A stretch of DNA of 64,000 bases, from the NCBI GenBank assembly GCA_964616755.1, contig CAZTSI010000010.1, positions 22,363 to 86,362 of the forward strand, given 5' to 3'. The position numbers and the translations under genes are program-made. Positions 28,505 through 38,463 of this stretch are shown here, one piece after another; position 1 is the stretch's first letter, and the number at the start of each line of letters is the position of its first letter. Below the pieces are notes generated by a model. It worked only from the letters and a program-made list of their open reading frames with translations, was not told the origin of the DNA and did not search any database. The stretch is from CAYNFR01 sp964616755 (GTDB lineage Bacteria; Bacteroidota; Bacteroidia; Chitinophagales; Saprospiraceae).

Positions 28505-29846
28505 GCCTCTTCCATGCTAGATCGTTAACATTGTTGGCAATTAATACGCCTTTCTCAAGGCCTACATCATTATCATGCGGAATATGAATACCGCCATAAA
28601 GCCTTGAATTAGCGGTTTCTTTAGCAATATCCCAAAAAGTTGAAAATTTGCGTGGCACAAAATCAACATCTCTCGCATGATCACGCTCACGATGATAATG
28701 ACTGCTGTCAATAAAATCAAATCGCTCACCATAGAGCTCAATCAGAACAGTCATGGCCGCAGCAGATTGTATAGCATGGCCAGAAGGGAAAGCTGGGAAA
28801 GGTGGATCCGGCCAAAAGGATTCCCATTCGGCGTCGATATACTTGGGGATGAAAGTATTGGGTCGCTCAGTGAAAAAATGATATTTCCATCGCCAACAAT
28901 TTATAAATGCATCAGCCACAGCCATGCCCACGCGAGCCAATGTCATAGCTGAGGCTACTAAACTAGATTCGAATTGCTCTAATGCTTTTGAAGCCAAAAA
29001 ATAAGAGTGTCCTGCTGGTGAATATGTATCGGCTGGATCATCTCCCCACCATAAGGCAATTTCCTTTTGCTCTTGCGTGAGCTTTTGATCGACGGTATAA
29101 ACTGTCCAAAATTGCTTAAAATATGCGGACGTACGCGAAGTGTCAAAAGGGATAAACTTAGGATTGGACATCATTGCATTAATTTCCAAAAAATTTCTGT
29201 TACTCCCCCAGCCAGGGTGCAAGGGATGATGACTAATAGATTGAGCAAACAAGGCTGGCTGCCAAGAACCTTCGAAGCTGGGATGTTGCCATTCTTTGTC
29301 AAAATTACGTAAGTAGGCACGGTGACCGCCATCTGTTTTTGACCATTCAAAGATGATTTCTGCAATAGCCTTTCCGTATTCTATAGAGTTCTCGAGGACT
29401 TTTTTATTGACACCGTTGTGCAAAAATGACTTCTGTAATACTCCATCTAGCGAATCTATAGACATCTTGTTGGCATCGGAAGTTTGCATGTATAAATGCT
29501 TAAGGATAGCCGCTTGACCAGCAGATAAGGAAGATGGAAAGTATATTTCTTGACTAAACTTAGGAAGCAAATTAGCATCAAATCCATTCAGTTGCGAAAG
29601 TATACTGCTATACGTAGAATCCATCCTCACCACACTCTCGTACATCGTCAGACCGATATAGCCCAGCGCTCTGGATGCATATGTCGGACTGTTAGCGGGC
29701 GTGTCTTTGGTAATTCGCAAGGTCATTTCTGCCCAAGTGGACACTATCTCATGTTCGTGAAATTGCAACACCTGACTTTGTTGACAAGAATTATAGACTA
29801 CTACGGTCAACAAAAATAATCCGATCCAGGTATTACTGAGCTTCAT
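28497..29846 (-). CDS. Vanadium-dependent haloperoxidase lipoprotein (PAP2 superfamily)
   Basis: A 449-residue enzyme with all vanadate ligands of the haloperoxidase family at the right spacing: Lys321 and Arg328 (KYHFFTERP), Ser355-Gly356-His357 (FPSGHA), and Arg415 and His421 (RLYGGIH). The family oxidises halide with H2O2 to hypohalous acid, or acts as an acid phosphatase through the shared PAP2 core. Signal peptide plus Cys21 (VVYNSC) suggest a lipoprotein exported from the cytoplasm. It is sandwiched between two CRTAC1-like genes, overlapping the upstream one by 14 bases and the downstream one by 8. Halide preference and substrate are not readable from sequence. Confidence 0.9.
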   Translation of the reverse strand: MKLSNTWIGLFLLTVVVYNSCQQSQVLQFHEHEIVSTWAEMTLRITKDTPANSPTYASRALGYIGLTMYESVVRMDSTYSSILSQLNGFDANLLPKFSQEIYFPSSLSAGQAAILKHLYMQTSDANKMSIDSLDGVLQKSFLHNGVNKKVLENSIEYGKAIAEIIFEWSKTDGGHRAYLRNFDKEWQHPSFEGSWQPALFAQSISHHPLHPGWGSNRNFLEINAMMSNPKFIPFDTSRTSAYFKQFWTVYTVDQKLTQEQKEIALWWGDDPADTYSPAGHSYFLASKALEQFESSLVASAMTLARVGMAVADAFINCWRWKYHFFTERPNTFIPKYIDAEWESFWPDPPFPAFPSGHAIQSAAAMTVLIELYGERFDFIDSSHYHRERDHARDVDFVPRKFSTFWDIAKETANSRLYGGIHIPHDNDVGLEKGVLIANNVNDLAWKRHE

Positions 29847-32800
29847 ACATCACAACTTCTCGTCCAGAAATTACAAAAAGTACCCTCCGCCCAAAGATCT
29901 CTACATGTCGAACGTCGCCAATCAAATTAATACCGGAAAATCGTTGAGGAACAACTTTAAAATCTCCGTTACTACTTCCTTTTAACAGAAGCCCTTGATT
30001 CGACGCTATTTGGCCTAATCGCAACTTCATATAATGATGATTACCACCTAGGAGCAGATCCATTTGCCCATCTAAATCATAATCGAAAACAGCACCTGCA
30101 CAAATGCTGGCATATTGTACCTCAGCAGGGAACGTACCCAAGGTATACGCGCCATCGGTTGAACTTAGTAGTAAGATTGTGGCCAAAGTATCAACCGTCA
30201 TTCGTAGAGCACCATCCAAATTTAGTGCGCTTAGAATACTATTCATATCAGCGCCAGCATAAGTGGAATAATTAGTATAGATGGATCTGAATTGTGGTAG
30301 CTGACGGAGCAGTTCATCGCGTGTAGAGATTGGTGCATACTCCCCCTGAATTTTATAAAAAATTAGTGGATCGATAGCACCATTCTCGTCAAAATCTTTA
30401 GCGACCATTAGTAAGGGTGCGCCATTAGAAAAAGCAAACTGATTATTCTCACCTAAATTCCCAATGATAAAGTCAGGCCTTCCGTCTTGATTAAAGTCAT
30501 GCGAAATAATAGTATTCCAAAGACCTGTTTTAGTGAAATTTAATAACGTGCTAGATTTGTCTACAAGAGCATTATTCTCATTCAAATATATCTTTACGCT
30601 TGTCCAGTGACCCACGGTGATTAAGTCGAGTTTATTGTCCCCATTTACATCGACCCACATTGCATCTTGAATAAGTTCAGAAGCAGCCTGATGGGGCAAC
30701 CACTCAGTACTCGCATCATCAAAGGATCCACTTTGATTGTTAATTAACAATCTGCTTGGATAGGCTCGGGGAAACGACCCCGGTACTACCCCACCTCCTA
30801 TAAAAAGGTCTTCAAATCCATCCCCATTTATGTCAGCTGCAATAACCACCGAACTGGTGAATCTTTCATGAGCAAGATATTTGCTTGATTTCTCAAATAC
30901 TGCACGGCCATTATTAATATATAGACGATCAGTCAAATGTTCATCCCCATCGATCATCTGATGAAAGCCGCCGCTTCCAACAAACAGATCTAGATCACCA
31001 TCTTTATCGATGTCAAGATATGTTGCGCTTTGATCAAAAAATGCTTTGTCTTTTTCAAAAATTGGATTAGCAACGCTTTTAAAACGACCATCTGATTCTT
31101 GCAGAAATACTTGGCTAGCTTGATTGGCGTAGCCACCTACAAAAAAATCAGTTTTGCCATCGCCATTAAGGTCAGCCTGCACTAGTGCAGGTGCTTCTTT
31201 TGAGTATTCGAATAAAAGCGCCGATTGCCGATCAAAATCATAGGGAATATCTTGCGCTTGAGAAATATTAAAGGGGCTAGCATTGCGCTTAAAGTATGTG
31301 GATTGAATAGGCTGAAAGGGGCTTTTCAACAAATAATGTGCAATACCGCTTTGTTCAACTATAGTATGTACCTCATTAACTTTCAAACTATAATGCGACT
31401 CTACCTTGCCGGCGGGCCAATGTACATGGACAGAATCAACTTCTGATGCCTCCCCCAAGCCGATATGTACTTTATCTGATACCGTAGAAAGATAACCACG
31501 ATTCAAATAATGCTCATAGGTGAACATTTTGTCTTTGACAAATACATCGAGTCTTATTCCTATGCCAGAAAGATTTTTTGAAGTGCCTTTGAATTCAAAT
31601 TGTATGTATGATGAATTCATTGTGTTATTGCGATAAAGAAAGGCTTCTTGATTGATGTTATTTGTGATTATGTCTAGGTCACCATCATTGTCTAGATCTG
31701 CATAAACTGCTCCATTGCTATTGGCTTTTTGTGCCATACCCCACTCAATGGTCTTATTCTTGAACTTCAAGTCTTTATTTCCTGCAAAAATGTAGTTGGC
31801 GATATCTGATGACGGCATACGTTCGATCATATCTAATACATCTTCCCGTGTTAATCTACCTTTGCGTGCCACTACTCCCTCCATGTAGTTTATAAAGTCC
31901 AAATTCGTGTAATCGCGTTTATACCCATTCGTGATATATATATCTCGCCATCCGTCATTATCATAGTCAGCCAACAAGGCTGACCAGCTCCAATCTGTAT
32001 TAGATATACCGGCATACTGACCAAGTTCTACAAAACGACCTGTACCTTGATTTATGTGCAACATGTTGCGCATATATTGATAATGAAAACCGCTCTTAAG
32101 GTTGAGTTCAAATTTCGACTGATTATCGGCGGCCATTAATAGTTTTTGGCGCCTATTATCTTCTGGTAACATGTCAAGGGTAAATATATCCGACCACCCA
32201 TCATTATTGATATCCGCAATATCATTGCCCATAGAAAATTGGCTAGTATGCGTAATTGAAGTGGATAGTTCATTTTCAAAAGTTCCATCTTTTTTATTCA
32301 TATACAGGTAATCTGGTACTGAATAGTCATTAGAAACATAAAAATCTGGCCACCCGTCTCTATCAAGATCACTGATACCGATGCCCAATCCATAACTTAA
32401 TGCTGAACCATTAATACCTGAGCTAGTCGTTACATCTGTGAAAACACCATTGTCTTGGCGAAATAAACGTAAGCCCATTTCTGGCGAGTCAATTTTTAAC
32501 TGTTCGGCTGTACTTGTTTCATTTAGTATGGGTAGATTTTTTGGATTGTGATTCAATTGTAATATATCGACATCTCCATCTCGATCGTAGTCTAAAAAAT
32601 AAACTTGGTTTGTATACGCTGTGCTTGCTAAGCCCATAGATTCGGCTTCATCTTCAAAGCGGGGAATGCCTTGATCATTATTGCCTTTGTTGATAAAAAA
32701 CTGATTTTTACGCTTCTCGGGTGGCAGTGTTCCAGAATAGCTAACATGGATATCGATTCGGCCGTCATTGTTGATGTCTATGGCTGCAACACCTGTTTTC

Positions 32801-33189
32801 CAAGGGCCTAAGCGACCTTGTGCACCACTTTGTCCCGTTATATCTTCAAATTGCCAGCCGCCTCTATTAAGATAAAGCCTATTTTCGCCCATATTAGACG
32901 TAAAATATAAGTCGGTAAAACCATCTTGATTAAAGTCAGCCGCTGCGACACCACCACCGTTATAAAAATATTCATACATCAAGATATTCGTATTGAGTCC
33001 CTCCTCTAGGTTATTTTGAAATCTAATACCTGTTGTCTCTGATGAAAGCAATTCGAATAATGGATCCTTAAAAGACAGACGATCTTCCGTTTCATGCCCT
33101 TGAGTACAAAATGACAGATACATTGAGCAACATACCGTGACGCTAAACCATACCGTTAATCGATTCTTTCTATCTCCAACATGTATCAT
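29833..33189 (-). CDS. Large CRTAC1-like VCBS/FG-GAP lipoprotein
   Basis: An 1118-residue lipoprotein: signal peptide, then lipobox LSFC with Cys28. About fourteen D-x-[DN]-x-DG calcium loops are spread over two propeller-like halves, for example ADFNQDGFTDLYF, SDLDRDGWPDFYV, ADLNGDGKTDFFV and FDYDLDGQMDLLL. An ASPIC/UnbV domain lies between the halves near residues 530-600 (HIGLGEASEVDSVHVHWPAGKV). There is no T9SS tail. A -7 element 17 bases upstream suggests its own promoter. It is the first gene of a three-gene block with the haloperoxidase and a second CRTAC1-like gene, and follows the SusCD pair. Confidence 0.87.
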   Translation of the reverse strand: MIHVGDRKNRLTVWFSVTVCCSMYLSFCTQGHETEDRLSFKDPLFELLSSETTGIRFQNNLEEGLNTNILMYEYFYNGGGVAAADFNQDGFTDLYFTSNMGENRLYLNRGGWQFEDITGQSGAQGRLGPWKTGVAAIDINNDGRIDIHVSYSGTLPPEKRKNQFFINKGNNDQGIPRFEDEAESMGLASTAYTNQVYFLDYDRDGDVDILQLNHNPKNLPILNETSTAEQLKIDSPEMGLRLFRQDNGVFTDVTTSSGINGSALSYGLGIGISDLDRDGWPDFYVSNDYSVPDYLYMNKKDGTFENELSTSITHTSQFSMGNDIADINNDGWSDIFTLDMLPEDNRRQKLLMAADNQSKFELNLKSGFHYQYMRNMLHINQGTGRFVELGQYAGISNTDWSWSALLADYDNDGWRDIYITNGYKRDYTNLDFINYMEGVVARKGRLTREDVLDMIERMPSSDIANYIFAGNKDLKFKNKTIEWGMAQKANSNGAVYADLDNDGDLDIITNNINQEAFLYRNNTMNSSYIQFEFKGTSKNLSGIGIRLDVFVKDKMFTYEHYLNRGYLSTVSDKVHIGLGEASEVDSVHVHWPAGKVESHYSLKVNEVHTIVEQSGIAHYLLKSPFQPIQSTYFKRNASPFNISQAQDIPYDFDRQSALLFEYSKEAPALVQADLNGDGKTDFFVGGYANQASQVFLQESDGRFKSVANPIFEKDKAFFDQSATYLDIDKDGDLDLFVGSGGFHQMIDGDEHLTDRLYINNGRAVFEKSSKYLAHERFTSSVVIAADINGDGFEDLFIGGGVVPGSFPRAYPSRLLINNQSGSFDDASTEWLPHQAASELIQDAMWVDVNGDNKLDLITVGHWTSVKIYLNENNALVDKSSTLLNFTKTGLWNTIISHDFNQDGRPDFIIGNLGENNQFAFSNGAPLLMVAKDFDENGAIDPLIFYKIQGEYAPISTRDELLRQLPQFRSIYTNYSTYAGADMNSILSALNLDGALRMTVDTLATILLLSSTDGAYTLGTFPAEVQYASICAGAVFDYDLDGQMDLLLGGNHHYMKLRLGQIASNQGLLLKGSSNGDFKVVPQRFSGINLIGDVRHVEIFGRRVLFVISGREVVMYEAQ

Positions 33190-33205
33190 TGCTTAGCTTA
33201 TAGGA

Positions 33206-33213
33206 CAAAGATA
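33206..33213 (-). promoter_or_regulatory. -7 promoter element for the CRTAC1-haloperoxidase block
   Basis: The minus strand reads TATCTTTG, identical to the element before the RND operon. It lies 17 bases from the ATG of the large CRTAC1-like gene, just past the hairpin at 33242-33278. No clear -33 box is visible. Confidence 0.5.
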
Positions 33214-33241
33214 AGGACATTAAAGTGCATTATTAAATTGA

Positions 33242-33278
33242 GAAATGCTCTCTTGACCATTCCGAAAGAGAGCATTTC
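33242..33278 (-). terminator. Hairpin after SusD: terminator or attenuator
   Basis: A perfect 13-base stem (GAAATGCTCTCTT and AAGAGAGCATTTC) with an 11-base loop, starting 23 bases upstream of the susD-like stop-codon end in + coordinates, so it is transcribed after SusD. On the minus strand the stem is followed by an AT-rich but not T-only stretch, so partial termination is more likely than full. Confidence 0.55.
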
Positions 33279-33300
33279 CGCTAAAAAAGAGAAAATATTG

Positions 33301-35169
33301 TTAATAGCCCGGATTTTGAATCAAAAGCTCATTTCTATTCACCTCATCTCTACTTAAAGGTCTAAAGTACATTTTATTTCTCCAAACGCGTGTCTCATTT
33401 GAGGTGTTATCTACCACTTGATAAGTGTATGTATACTTACTGGTATCATAACGATAAGGCACGTGAGGTGTTTGACCAGGTTTCAAGGTAGCCCGAACAT
33501 TTATAGATTTGATACCGCGACCTAATAAGTTGCCTAGCAGCCATCTGCGGGCATCATGATATCTATGTTCCTCATAGGCTAATTCTATTCTTCTTTCGTT
33601 GATGATACGATCAATCAAGTTTTGTCCACTATCAGTAATCGCAGGCATACCGGAACGGAAACGAATTCTGTTAATCCAGTTTCGCGCTTCTGTTTCTTGA
33701 CCCAAGACTGCTGAAGCTTCTGCATAGTTTAAGGCCATCTCGGTATAGCGAATAAATGGAAATGGTATGACTTGAGCATCTGAGAAGTTATCAGCCTTAG
33801 CAGGATCTCCATCAATAAATTTGCGTGTGTAATAGGCTGTTCTTGACCCGTTCCAGTTTTCGATACTTGACTCGCGAGTATCTACACCGTTAATTAGACC
33901 ACCTCTACCATCGTCATAGTGTCCAGTTTGAATCTGATTGTAAGGTTCTAGACCAACGACGGCTGGCGGACGAGGTTTCCAATTTGAACCGTCATACATG
34001 ACTGTGCCATAAAATCTTGGATCACGATCAGTATAAGGCGAAGCTGCATGCGCTGGATTACTCCAATCAAACTTAGATCCATCTAACATTTCATAGTCAT
34101 CCACCAACTGCTGAATAGGAGTGTTGCCGGCCCAGTTGTTATAGCCGTTGGGGCCATTATTAATGCCATAGTTAATACCGCCTAAAGGCCACCCGTCTTC
34201 TTGGACAAAGTCAGGAGTGTGTGTTCTTTGGAATAACAATTCAACAGATGCCGCAGGATCACCAACGGCGCTCTTTCCACCCATAGCAAGGGATATATAG
34301 TTTTGGCGTCCTTCTGCTGCCGTCACGGGTGCTGAAAGATCCATTTTGTATCCTTGGCTTGCATCTAAGACAGCTTTTGCTGCAGCTTGCGCTGCTTGCC
34401 ATCTTGCCATTTGACTACCGCTTGTATTCGCTAACAGCTCAATATTACTAAAACCTGGAAACAGTCCGCTTATTTTGCTAGCATCGTGAAGATCAGAGGC
34501 ATCGTACAATAACATTCTAGCCTTCAATGCCATGGCCGCTAATTGAGAGGCTCGTCCATCCGTAACAGGCTTTCCCTGTAAAAGAGTGGCTGCTTGATCT
34601 AAATCAGCAATTATAAAATTGACTGACTCGCCCCACGAAGCTCTCGCCACTGAATAATCTTCATCCAATCCGTAAGGTCTGTCTATTAGAGGCACACCTC
34701 CATAAAAACGCACCAACTGATGGTAGTAGTAGGCTCTAAGGAAATGAGCTTCGCCGAGAAGTCGATCTCTCAAAGCCAAGTCCGTAAAAGTGGCAATAGG
34801 TAGGTTTTCTATGGCTATGTTCGCTTGACGAATAGCTAAATACATAGCATTCCATCCATATGTCGGACTAATCCAAGCAAGAGCTCCAGGAGCTTCGTTG
34901 CCTTCGGTAAATGTATTGATATTGCGACCAGCATGCGTAAACATAGCTTCGTCTGTAATAGAGGCTAGTGCTTGTTCTTCAAAACCCGCATAGCCTAGAA
35001 ATGAATAAATATTGAATACGAATGCTTGTGCCAATGGACCATCCGCCCAAGTAGCATCACTCGAGATCTTATCCAATGGCCGTGTATCTAAAAAATTGTC
35101 ATTACATGACATAGGGACTAGCAAGACTGCTAAGAAAGCCAATAAATAAACTTTAGAATTTTTTTTCAT
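33301..35169 (-). CDS. SusD/RagB family outer-membrane nutrient-binding lipoprotein
   Basis: A 622-residue surface lipoprotein that caps a SusC channel and captures ligand. The signal peptide ends in VPMSC, with the mature Cys followed by NDNFLDTRPLDKISSDATW, the standard SusD opening. The tetratricopeptide-like core includes an ANIAIENLP segment and LLGEAHFLRAYYYHQLVRFYGGVPL. The C-terminal part has a NYAEASAVLGQETEARNWIN helix and INERRIELAYEEHRYHDARRW, the RagB/SusD signature. It lies 10 bases after susC-like and forms an operon with it. The ligand is unknown. No glycoside hydrolase is nearby, so the usual glycan assignment is not supported. Confidence 0.95.
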   Translation of the reverse strand: MKKNSKVYLLAFLAVLLVPMSCNDNFLDTRPLDKISSDATWADGPLAQAFVFNIYSFLGYAGFEEQALASITDEAMFTHAGRNINTFTEGNEAPGALAWISPTYGWNAMYLAIRQANIAIENLPIATFTDLALRDRLLGEAHFLRAYYYHQLVRFYGGVPLIDRPYGLDEDYSVARASWGESVNFIIADLDQAATLLQGKPVTDGRASQLAAMALKARMLLYDASDLHDASKISGLFPGFSNIELLANTSGSQMARWQAAQAAAKAVLDASQGYKMDLSAPVTAAEGRQNYISLAMGGKSAVGDPAASVELLFQRTHTPDFVQEDGWPLGGINYGINNGPNGYNNWAGNTPIQQLVDDYEMLDGSKFDWSNPAHAASPYTDRDPRFYGTVMYDGSNWKPRPPAVVGLEPYNQIQTGHYDDGRGGLINGVDTRESSIENWNGSRTAYYTRKFIDGDPAKADNFSDAQVIPFPFIRYTEMALNYAEASAVLGQETEARNWINRIRFRSGMPAITDSGQNLIDRIINERRIELAYEEHRYHDARRWLLGNLLGRGIKSINVRATLKPGQTPHVPYRYDTSKYTYTYQVVDNTSNETRVWRNKMYFRPLSRDEVNRNELLIQNPGY

Positions 35170-35179
35170 GGTTAATATT

Positions 35180-38100
35180 TTAAAAGGTTACACTAACGCC
35201 CGTGTTAATAACTCTAGCTTGAGGATAGAATACACCTGACTGACTTTCTGTTTCAGGATCAAACAATCCATGTTGATCAATGGTTAACAAATTGAGACCA
35301 TTCAGATATATACGTATGTTACCAATCCCCGCTTTGTCCAATACATTGTTTCTTAACGTATATCCGACTTCAAGGTTTTTCAAACGAACGTAATCTTTAT
35401 TAAATAAGTAATAAGTATTATTTCCATAAGGGCCACCTGTAAAATAAGTATCGCCTCGGCTGGCCAAACGAGGATGCTCGCTACTAGGATTGGCTATGCT
35501 CCAACGATTGTCGAAGCTGTACTTTAAGAAGTTACCGATATCGCCTGACTCCGTTTGTACGCGAATGGCTGCACCTGTTGCCCCTTGGAATAGTACCGCC
35601 ATATCAAAGTTCTTGTACTGTAAATTGAAGGTTGCACCAAAGTTGAATGTCGGTGTAGTATTTTTATTCAATCGAACTTGATCATCTGCATCAATCTTAC
35701 CATCATTGTTTTGATCCTTGAATCTCATGTCACCCGGTATAAGTCTGCCAGTTACCGCGCTGTAATCCAATTGTTCAGCTTCGATAGCAGCTTGATCTCT
35801 AAACACGCCATCCGATTCATACACTAAAAAGGCATTAATAGGCTTTCCTTCTTGGAATTGATATTCAGGTGCACCTGGGATCTCATCTAGGAATATAACT
35901 TTATTTCGAGCATATCCACCATTAATTCCAGCACTCCATCTAAAATCAGATTTACCCTGATTGTACAAAAAGCTGAATTCAAATCCAGAATTGTTAACTT
36001 GACCCGCATTTACGGGAGGCAGTAAACTGCTGATACCTGAAGATGCAGGTGTGGATCCTGTCTTTTGAATCAAGATTTGATCTCGCTTATTGAAGAAGTA
36101 TTCCAAGGTAAAATCTAAGTTGCCTCCAATAGTTCCGTCCACACCAAAGTTTAAGTTATTAGCGCGTTCCCAAGTAAAATTCGGGTTGGCAAGGACAGTT
36201 TCTCTCAGGGTAGCTTCAACAATGCCGTCGATAGGATATTGGCCAAAACCATAAGTAGCTAGGAAGGCATATTCCTGCAACTGATTGTTGAAGAACACTT
36301 GGTCATTACCCATCTGCCCGTAAGAAGCTCTAAGTTTTAATCTATCTAAACTTGGTACATTAAACCAGTCTTCGCTTGTTACATTCCATCCTAATGAAAG
36401 ACCTGGGAAGAAGCCAAAACGACTATTAGCAGGGAAGATATAAGATCCATCATATCGCCAAATAAACTCGGCTAAATATTTTTCCTTATAGTTATAATTC
36501 ACGCGACCATAATAACCTAATCGAGCACGTTCATAGGCGCTACCACCAGTGTTTTGCTGCGTTGCACTACCTGCAAACAATTGGTCAATTGCCGCAGATA
36601 TATAGTTTCTTCGGAAGGCTAAAAAGTTAGATCCTGTAAACTTCTCTTGAGTCACCCCGGCCATAGTTGAAAGGGTGTGATGATCACCAATCTTAGTATC
36701 GTACGATAATATGGCTGAAAGGTTCGTATTTAAAACCGTATTATTCGTTTGGGTTAATTGTGCCTGTTTGAAGTTAGAACGTACGGCTCCATCTAATCTA
36801 GGAGTGACACCGTCAGCTTCAAAAGACGTTCGATCCCATGAGTATAGCATCCAAGGCGTTTGCCAAATCTTAGAGGATTCAGAACTTCTATCTACGGCAC
36901 CAGAGAGATTTAGTTTCAAACCACTCACCCAAGGATTAGTAATAACGATTCCGCCATTGATTTGTGTAAAATCTCTAGGGCTGTCTGTATAACCTGTTGC
37001 ATTGGTTGTGATGACAAAAGGGTTTTGTCCGTTTTCAATATCCGGCCCGGGTAATCCATTTGGCCATACGGCTGGTTCAGTAGGTCTACCCCTCATTAGC
37101 ATTCTGAATATACCACCAGCTGATTCTGTTGGATAATTTCGATCTTCACGTCTAGCTACAATGCCCAAGTTAGCTGAAACGTGCTCTGTGACTTGGGCAT
37201 CTATGTTTGTTCTAAAGCTATATTGTTGAAAACGAGTTGCAGAATTTTTGTAGTAAGCATCTTGATCAACATATCCCAATGAACTAAAATAATTGAATTT
37301 ATCCGATCCCCCTGACATTGTTAGATTATGTCGTTGCTGTGGTGACCAAGTCTTAAATACATCACCGAACCAATCTGTATCGGGGAAGCCCCATGGATCA
37401 CTTCCGTCCTCGTGTTTACGTATAGTCTCCGGACTAAAGTTTGCATTTAGTGAACTTATACCTGGGGTAGGTGATTCGTAACGCCCAGTTGAGGTAATAG
37501 CCTGCGATGCAGCGCCCCATTCGTTAACAGGAATAGTGCGATAGATCGGCAATTCATTCATGATGTTTGCGTATTCGCTTGCATTTGACATTTCTGGCAC
37601 CCTTGTAGGCTGCGACCATCCTTGATTAAAATCATATGTAATGGTAGGTTTACCACTTTTGCCTCTTTTGGTGGTTATTAAAATCGCGCCATTGGCAGCA
37701 CGAGCACCATATATGGCAGCAGAAGCATCTTTGAGCACAGAAATTGACTCAATATCTTGCGGACTAAGCCGTCCCAATCCTCCATCTCTATCGGGGATTC
37801 CATCAATTACTATTAGAGGGCTACTATTTCCTAGTGTATTGGTACCTCGTATGGTAATTCTTGATCCGTCCGCCCCAGGTTCGCCACTGGTTTGAACAGC
37901 AACAAGTCCAGGTAATCGTCCAGCTAGTGAATTTGAGATGTCAACAGCTGGGGATTGAACAAGCTCTTTGCCTTGAAGAGCGGAAACTGCCCCTGTGAGC
38001 GTAGCCTTTTTCTGAGTTCCATAGGCAACGACGACAACTTCACTAAGTTGCTCGCCTTCCTCCATAGAGACATTAATGACAGGAGCGTTGCCGACCGCTA

Positions 38101-38341
38101 TTTCCTGAGTTTTGTAACCAGTATACGAGAATACAAGCACATCACCCTGATTAGCTGATAAGATGTACTTGCCATCAATGTCCGTAACTGTACCATTAAG
38201 CGAGCCTTTTACTAGGATATTCACGCCTAGTAAAGATTCATTATTCACATCCGTAACTGTACCACTGACCTGTTGCGCGACAAGTCCAAGGCTACAAAAG
38301 AGTGTGAAAAAAACCAAACAATAGTTCAATAATTTCTTCAT
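35180..38341 (-). CDS. SusC/RagA family TonB-dependent outer-membrane transporter
   Basis: A 1053-residue TonB-dependent channel. After the signal peptide (ending LGLVAQQ) comes a carboxypeptidase-regulatory-like domain (VSGTVTDVNNESLLGVNILV, about residues 24-105). The SusC motif SEVVVVAYGTQKKATLTGAV follows, then a plug domain with LAGRLPGLVAVQTSG and GIPDRD. A 22-strand barrel follows with an RLKNLEVGYTL segment and a terminal aromatic strand ending VSVTF. It imports a ligand captured by the downstream SusD-like protein using TonB energy. A 122-base divergent region separates it from the Nudix-type regulator, which probably controls it. Confidence 0.96.
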   Translation of the reverse strand: MKKLLNYCLVFFTLFCSLGLVAQQVSGTVTDVNNESLLGVNILVKGSLNGTVTDIDGKYILSANQGDVLVFSYTGYKTQEIAVGNAPVINVSMEEGEQLSEVVVVAYGTQKKATLTGAVSALQGKELVQSPAVDISNSLAGRLPGLVAVQTSGEPGADGSRITIRGTNTLGNSSPLIVIDGIPDRDGGLGRLSPQDIESISVLKDASAAIYGARAANGAILITTKRGKSGKPTITYDFNQGWSQPTRVPEMSNASEYANIMNELPIYRTIPVNEWGAASQAITSTGRYESPTPGISSLNANFSPETIRKHEDGSDPWGFPDTDWFGDVFKTWSPQQRHNLTMSGGSDKFNYFSSLGYVDQDAYYKNSATRFQQYSFRTNIDAQVTEHVSANLGIVARREDRNYPTESAGGIFRMLMRGRPTEPAVWPNGLPGPDIENGQNPFVITTNATGYTDSPRDFTQINGGIVITNPWVSGLKLNLSGAVDRSSESSKIWQTPWMLYSWDRTSFEADGVTPRLDGAVRSNFKQAQLTQTNNTVLNTNLSAILSYDTKIGDHHTLSTMAGVTQEKFTGSNFLAFRRNYISAAIDQLFAGSATQQNTGGSAYERARLGYYGRVNYNYKEKYLAEFIWRYDGSYIFPANSRFGFFPGLSLGWNVTSEDWFNVPSLDRLKLRASYGQMGNDQVFFNNQLQEYAFLATYGFGQYPIDGIVEATLRETVLANPNFTWERANNLNFGVDGTIGGNLDFTLEYFFNKRDQILIQKTGSTPASSGISSLLPPVNAGQVNNSGFEFSFLYNQGKSDFRWSAGINGGYARNKVIFLDEIPGAPEYQFQEGKPINAFLVYESDGVFRDQAAIEAEQLDYSAVTGRLIPGDMRFKDQNNDGKIDADDQVRLNKNTTPTFNFGATFNLQYKNFDMAVLFQGATGAAIRVQTESGDIGNFLKYSFDNRWSIANPSSEHPRLASRGDTYFTGGPYGNNTYYLFNKDYVRLKNLEVGYTLRNNVLDKAGIGNIRIYLNGLNLLTIDQHGLFDPETESQSGVFYPQARVINTGVSVTF

Positions 38342-38437
38342 ACGACTAATTTAAAAAGGTTAAAAGACAATTTTTCCCAACTTTAGCCACAAAATATAAA
38401 TAATAGTGAATATTGCATGCGATAAAATTAAAATATT

Positions 38438-38456
38438 AAATGTAAAAGAGACATTT
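38438..38456. promoter_or_regulatory. Candidate operator: inverted repeat between SusC and the regulator
   Basis: AAATGT-N7-ACATTT is a perfect six-base inverted repeat in the AT-rich divergent gap, ending 7 bases before the regulator ATG. Its place suits autoregulation and repression of the divergent SusCD promoter. No second full copy is seen, and the region is AT-rich enough that chance is possible. Confidence 0.35.
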
Positions 38457-38463
38457 CTTAATT

